Source of the DNA: JBBAAP01 sp043808305
GTDB lineage: Bacteria > Planctomycetota > MHYJ01 > JACQXL01
Length of the DNA: 36,405 nt
Reading direction: 5' to 3'
NCBI GenBank assembly: GCA_043808305.1
Contig: JAZDFB010000094.1
Location: 1-36,405 of the forward strand
This document shows, piece after piece, positions 33,545 through 36,405 of the stretch. Position 1 is the stretch's first letter, and each line of letters opens with the position of its first letter. The translations under genes and the position numbers were made by a program. Under the pieces are notes generated by a model that saw only the letters and a list, made by a program, of their open reading frames with translations, did not search any database and was not told the DNA's origin.

Positions 33545-35356
33545 TTATGTCAAAACCACGTCTTCCGCAGGATACTGGTAATTAGCCTGCGAAACCCGCC
33601 GGGTAACGCTCAGTAAAATCATTAACGGGCCGATTCGGCCGATGAACATCATTACGCAGAGCATCAGTTTACCCGCGACGCTCAGGCCGGCAGTAATGCC
33701 GGTGCTGAGGCCAACCGTGCTCAACGCCGAAACGGTTTCAAACAGCGCGTTCTTATAGGGAATCTGCGGGTCGGTTATGGTCAGCAAGAAAGAAAATACA
33801 AAAGCGCAGACCGTGTATAATACGACTATAGAAACCGCCGTATCCACGATAATCCTGGGTATGCTCCTTTGCCCTATTTCCACGCGTTCGCGGTGGCGCA
33901 TCATAGAAAAAACCGTGGCCAGGAGCACGATAAACGTGACCGTTTTAATTCCGCCGCCGGTGGAAAGAGGCGATGCGCCGATAATCATCAGGCCTATTAG
34001 CACAATCAGGGTAGGCGGCTTGAGGCTGCCGATATCAACGGTATTAAAGCCCGCGGTCCGGGCCGTAACGGACTGGAATACGGAGTGAGTTATTTTTTCT
34101 GATACGGTTTTGCCTTTCAGGGCATTGTCGTATTCTAATCCGTAAAATAAAAGCGCCCCGCCGACAACAAGGAAAAGTGTTATGACTAATACGATTTTAG
34201 TCTGGACAGACAGCCGGGAGATATTTTCAGTTTCATGCCGGGATTTAATCCAGCGCCACCGCCGGAAAAACGGCAGGGTCGACACCCGGAACTGGAGGAT
34301 ATTCATGATAGTAGGAAAACCCAGTCCGCCCAGAACAACCAACGCTATCACGGTAATACTAAAAAGCTGATTATGGGCGCAGGATATGAAATTAGTCGGG
34401 ATTAAAGAGAACCCGGCATTGCAGAAAGCGGAAATGGAATGGAAGAGGCTCCATTTTATCTGCATACCATAGTCCATACCCGGTTCATACCAGAACTTAA
34501 ACAACAGCACGGCGCCGACTATTTCAACGCAAAAGGTGATGACAAAAACATAAGTCAGGAACTTGCCCAGCTGGCCGATAATGTCGTAATTTAATATGTC
34601 GCGCATGATAACGGATTGCCGAACTCCCAGGAAACGCTGCTGGAGAAGACTAAAAAACATGGTAAAAGTAACCAAGCCGATACCGCCCAACTGTATCAGG
34701 AAAAGAATCATCATTTGCCCGGTTGTAGAGAAAGAACTGCCCGTATCCCGGATTGTCAATCCGGTAACGCAGGTGGCGCTGGTTGCGGTAAAAAAAGCAT
34801 CCAGAGACGTAATCGGATGTTCGGAAGAGGCGCCGGCTTTGGGCAGTATCAGGAAAATAGTCCCCAGCAGAATCAGAAATATGTAACTAAACATCAAAAT
34901 AGCGGCCGGGCTAAATGCCAGCGAAGCAATCCGGGCGTTAAAACGGGCAAACCCCAAGATAACGTGGAAAACAAGGTATATCTGCACCAGAACAATATAT
35001 ATCTCGGTCATGCGGGCAATATTCAGTGTATTGAATGTTTTCCTGATAAATACCGGAGCGGCAAAATATGTAATACCAAGCTGCAGCAAGAAAAGCGCTA
35101 TTAACGTTATCTCCAGCCAATACCGTTTAGCATAGTTTTTTTTATGGCGGGCAATAAGCCAATTTAAAAGGGTATGCGTAATAAAAACCATTACCACGCC
35201 GATATCAACCAGATGCAAGGTGTTTTTGGTTTGTTCGGGGATGAAAAACCCGTATTCTATGAACAAAGAGCCTATGCCAAAGAATGAAGCTATGCGAAGA
35301 GCGCTGGCCAGTATTTTTTCCAGGCGTGTTTGTTGCGATTCCTTTAATAAAAGCAT
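33545..35356 (-). CDS. trkH: Trk/Ktr potassium channel subunit with N-terminal membrane extension
   Basis: This 603-residue potassium transporter subunit shows all four pore loops: TCVTGL (195-200), FCNAGF (311-316), RTAGFN (433-438) and STVGLS (546-551), each with the filter glycine. The channel core begins near residue 145. About 140 residues before it form three or four extra membrane helices absent from KtrB of about 445 residues, as in other long TrkH proteins. AAAGGA directly abuts ATG 35356, an unusually short spacing, so the start is less sure. It is followed by trkA. Confidence 0.92.
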   Translation of the reverse strand: MLLLKESQQTRLEKILASALRIASFFGIGSLFIEYGFFIPEQTKNTLHLVDIGVVMVFITHTLLNWLIARHKKNYAKRYWLEITLIALFLLQLGITYFAAPVFIRKTFNTLNIARMTEIYIVLVQIYLVFHVILGFARFNARIASLAFSPAAILMFSYIFLILLGTIFLILPKAGASSEHPITSLDAFFTATSATCVTGLTIRDTGSSFSTTGQMMILFLIQLGGIGLVTFTMFFSLLQQRFLGVRQSVIMRDILNYDIIGQLGKFLTYVFVITFCVEIVGAVLLFKFWYEPGMDYGMQIKWSLFHSISAFCNAGFSLIPTNFISCAHNQLFSITVIALVVLGGLGFPTIMNILQFRVSTLPFFRRWRWIKSRHETENISRLSVQTKIVLVITLFLVVGGALLFYGLEYDNALKGKTVSEKITHSVFQSVTARTAGFNTVDIGSLKPPTLIVLIGLMIIGASPLSTGGGIKTVTFIVLLATVFSMMRHRERVEIGQRSIPRIIVDTAVSIVVLYTVCAFVFSFLLTITDPQIPYKNALFETVSALSTVGLSTGITAGLSVAGKLMLCVMMFIGRIGPLMILLSVTRRVSQANYQYPAEDVVLT

Positions 35357-35462
35357 TCCTTTTATAATGGTCTTTTAATCTACAAACGTCAAGTAAAAAG
35401 GATGGTGCCATCATATCCGGAGAGGATTCTTGCCTTAATAATTATTTGAGGTGTCGATGGTC

Positions 35463-35633
35463 TTATGTCGAATACCAGACCAAAACGCATATCCCGCCCA
35501 TAACCAGGGTGTATACCAGGTAGAATTTAATATCAGATTTCGGTATTATTCGTAAATGCACGGATAAAAAACATAGTCCGATCATAATCAGGAAATATGC
35601 CGGCCATAAAATAACAGCGTAGTTCTCTGTCAT
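35463..35633 (-). CDS. Small two-helix membrane protein
   Basis: This 56-residue open frame starts MTENYAVILWPAYFLIMIGL and has two hydrophobic helices (about 5-25 and 37-54) joined by a short charged turn (RIIPKSDIKF). It ends WYST. It lies 21 bp after the HAD phosphatase gene and 106 bp before trkH, on the same strand, so it is probably in the same transcript. The ribosome binding site is weak. I do not recognise a family. Its position suggests a small accessory membrane subunit, but that is inference. Confidence 0.55.
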   Translation of the reverse strand: MTENYAVILWPAYFLIMIGLCFLSVHLRIIPKSDIKFYLVYTLVMGGICVLVWYST

Positions 35634-35654
35634 TGCATCATTTTACTCTCTATT

Positions 35655-36405
35655 TTAACTGGCAAAGTCAAGAATCTGATTGAAACTTTTGGTATTTATG
35701 CGTTGGTCGGCGATACTGTTGAGAACATTGCTATCGGAACAGAAGGCGATGCCGATACCGGCGAACCGGACCATGCAGATATCGTTTTCGCCGTCGCCTA
35801 CGGCAATGATATTGCCTAACGGGATATTGTATTTTTCGGCCACGTTAATCATTACGTTACTTTTGCAGTATCCGTGATTGCATTTGCTGTTTTCCGTGCG
35901 CACGAAATACGATGGCACCTTGACCTCGCCGGTGGCGACGCTGTTGCTGAATTCCAGCTCGTTGGTGATGGCGAAATCAGCCCCAATCTTGGTTTTTAAA
36001 TGGTTTGCCACGGCGTCGTAGCTGTCGCTAATAATACCGACAATGTAGCCGCGTTTCTTGAGCTCCCGCACCGTTTCAACCGTGTCCGGCACCAGCGGTA
36101 TCTTGTCGGCCACGGCCAGTATCTGGCTGATATCCCGCCCCTTAAAGAGCCGGGCTATCAGCTTGGTCAGCAGGTATGATTCAGGATTGGAAGCCAGTAT
36201 TTTTATCAAGTCCTGCTCAAACCCGAACTCTTTGGCGGCCTCGTATACGAAGCGCCCCTGGAGTATGGTATTATCCATATCAAAGATAATCATTTTCTTG
36301 AGGGGAGCCAGCGATTCCTTGATGGCCATATCCATCTGGTCGCGGATGATGTTAATGGTGCCCAGCGAATCCAGCGAGAAATCCGGGCTGGTATGGGCGC
36401 GTTTA
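35655..36405 (-). CDS. HAD-family (SerB-like) phosphatase domain, 5' end beyond the window
   Basis: From about the ATG at 36333-36335 the chain is a HAD hydrolase of the phosphoserine-phosphatase type: the nucleophile motif is IIFDMDNTILQG, motif II ISDS, and motif IV VGDGENDICM. A CNHGYC pair is inserted before motif III. The frame stays open to the right edge with sensible sequence (AHTSPDFSLDSLGTINIIRD just before MDMAIKESLAPLKKM), and no ribosome binding site precedes that ATG. The real protein is therefore probably longer, with another domain outside the window. The substrate is unknown. Confidence 0.8.
   Translation of the reverse strand, partial: KRAHTSPDFSLDSLGTINIIRDQMDMAIKESLAPLKKMIIFDMDNTILQGRFVYEAAKEFGFEQDLIKILASNPESYLLTKLIARLFKGRDISQILAVADKIPLVPDTVETVRELKKRGYIVGIISDSYDAVANHLKTKIGADFAITNELEFSNSVATGEVKVPSYFVRTENSKCNHGYCKSNVMINVAEKYNIPLGNIIAVGDGENDICMVRFAGIGIAFCSDSNVLNSIADQRINTKSFNQILDFAS

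Overview
The window looks like a chromosomal segment from an uncultured diderm bacterium. Outer-membrane markers are present: a BamD-like lipoprotein, an LptE-like lipoprotein and other lipobox proteins. The gene mix (prepilins with a DUF2950-like tail, an ECF sigma/zinc-finger anti-sigma pair beside VIT-vWA and DUF4139 proteins, a TatD-radical SAM fusion, a large He_PIG/LamG surface protein) is most like Planctomycetota or a neighbouring candidate phylum. That assignment is an inference from family resemblance; no rRNA gene is present to settle it.

Layout. (1) 1-2098, plus strand: rpmF, plsX, a small lipoprotein and yidD, meeting a UDP-glucuronate decarboxylase-like gene tail to tail. (2) 3035-5075: an 87-bp inverted-repeat element, then two paralogous type IV prepilin genes, each preceded by the same 17-bp sigma-54-type promoter; the second also has two upstream dyads 31 bp apart. 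A rho-independent terminator closes the unit. (3) 5245-11910: ECF sigma factor, membrane anti-sigma factor, secreted VIT-vWA protein and secreted DUF4139 protein, ending in a terminator. (4) 11976-21804: a long plus-strand run of housekeeping genes, recO, bamD-like, lptE, ftsH, folP, cdaA, cdaR, glmM, pdxJ and dapA, many overlapping or nearly so. (5) 21808-27235, minus strand: uvrB, a TPR gene bracketed by 25-bp inverted repeats, truD, and tatD fused to a radical SAM domain. (6) 27385-31374: a 1329-residue surface protein with seven Ig-like repeats and two LamG domains. (7) 31375-32832: a 1.46-kb gene-free region between convergent genes. (8) 32833-36405, minus strand: a HAD phosphatase running off the right edge, an untracked 56-residue membrane protein, and a trkH-trkA potassium uptake pair.

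The most unusual part is the gene-free region at 31375-32832. It holds two different degenerate tandem arrays, both with a period of exactly 22 bp. Array B (32124-32453) has 15 units with conserved GTATACC, GCC and TA positions and no insertion or deletion despite heavy divergence elsewhere. Array A (31457-31808) has about 16 AT-richer units and an internal 110-bp (5 x 22) higher-order repeat. Two G6-T-G6 tracts lie at the end of array A and just before array B, and a fold-back region with several nested hairpins follows array B. I recognise no known element here, and it is the best candidate for something undescribed.

Functionally, the core genes serve phospholipid synthesis (plsX), envelope assembly (BamD-like, LptE-like, YidD), membrane proteolysis (FtsH), folate, PLP and lysine/cell-wall precursors (folP, pdxJ, dapA, glmM), c-di-AMP signalling (cdaA-cdaR beside glmM), DNA repair (recO, uvrB), tRNA modification (truD) and potassium uptake. 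c-di-AMP commonly controls Trk/Ktr systems, so cdaA and trkAH in one window may be linked, but the sequence does not prove it.
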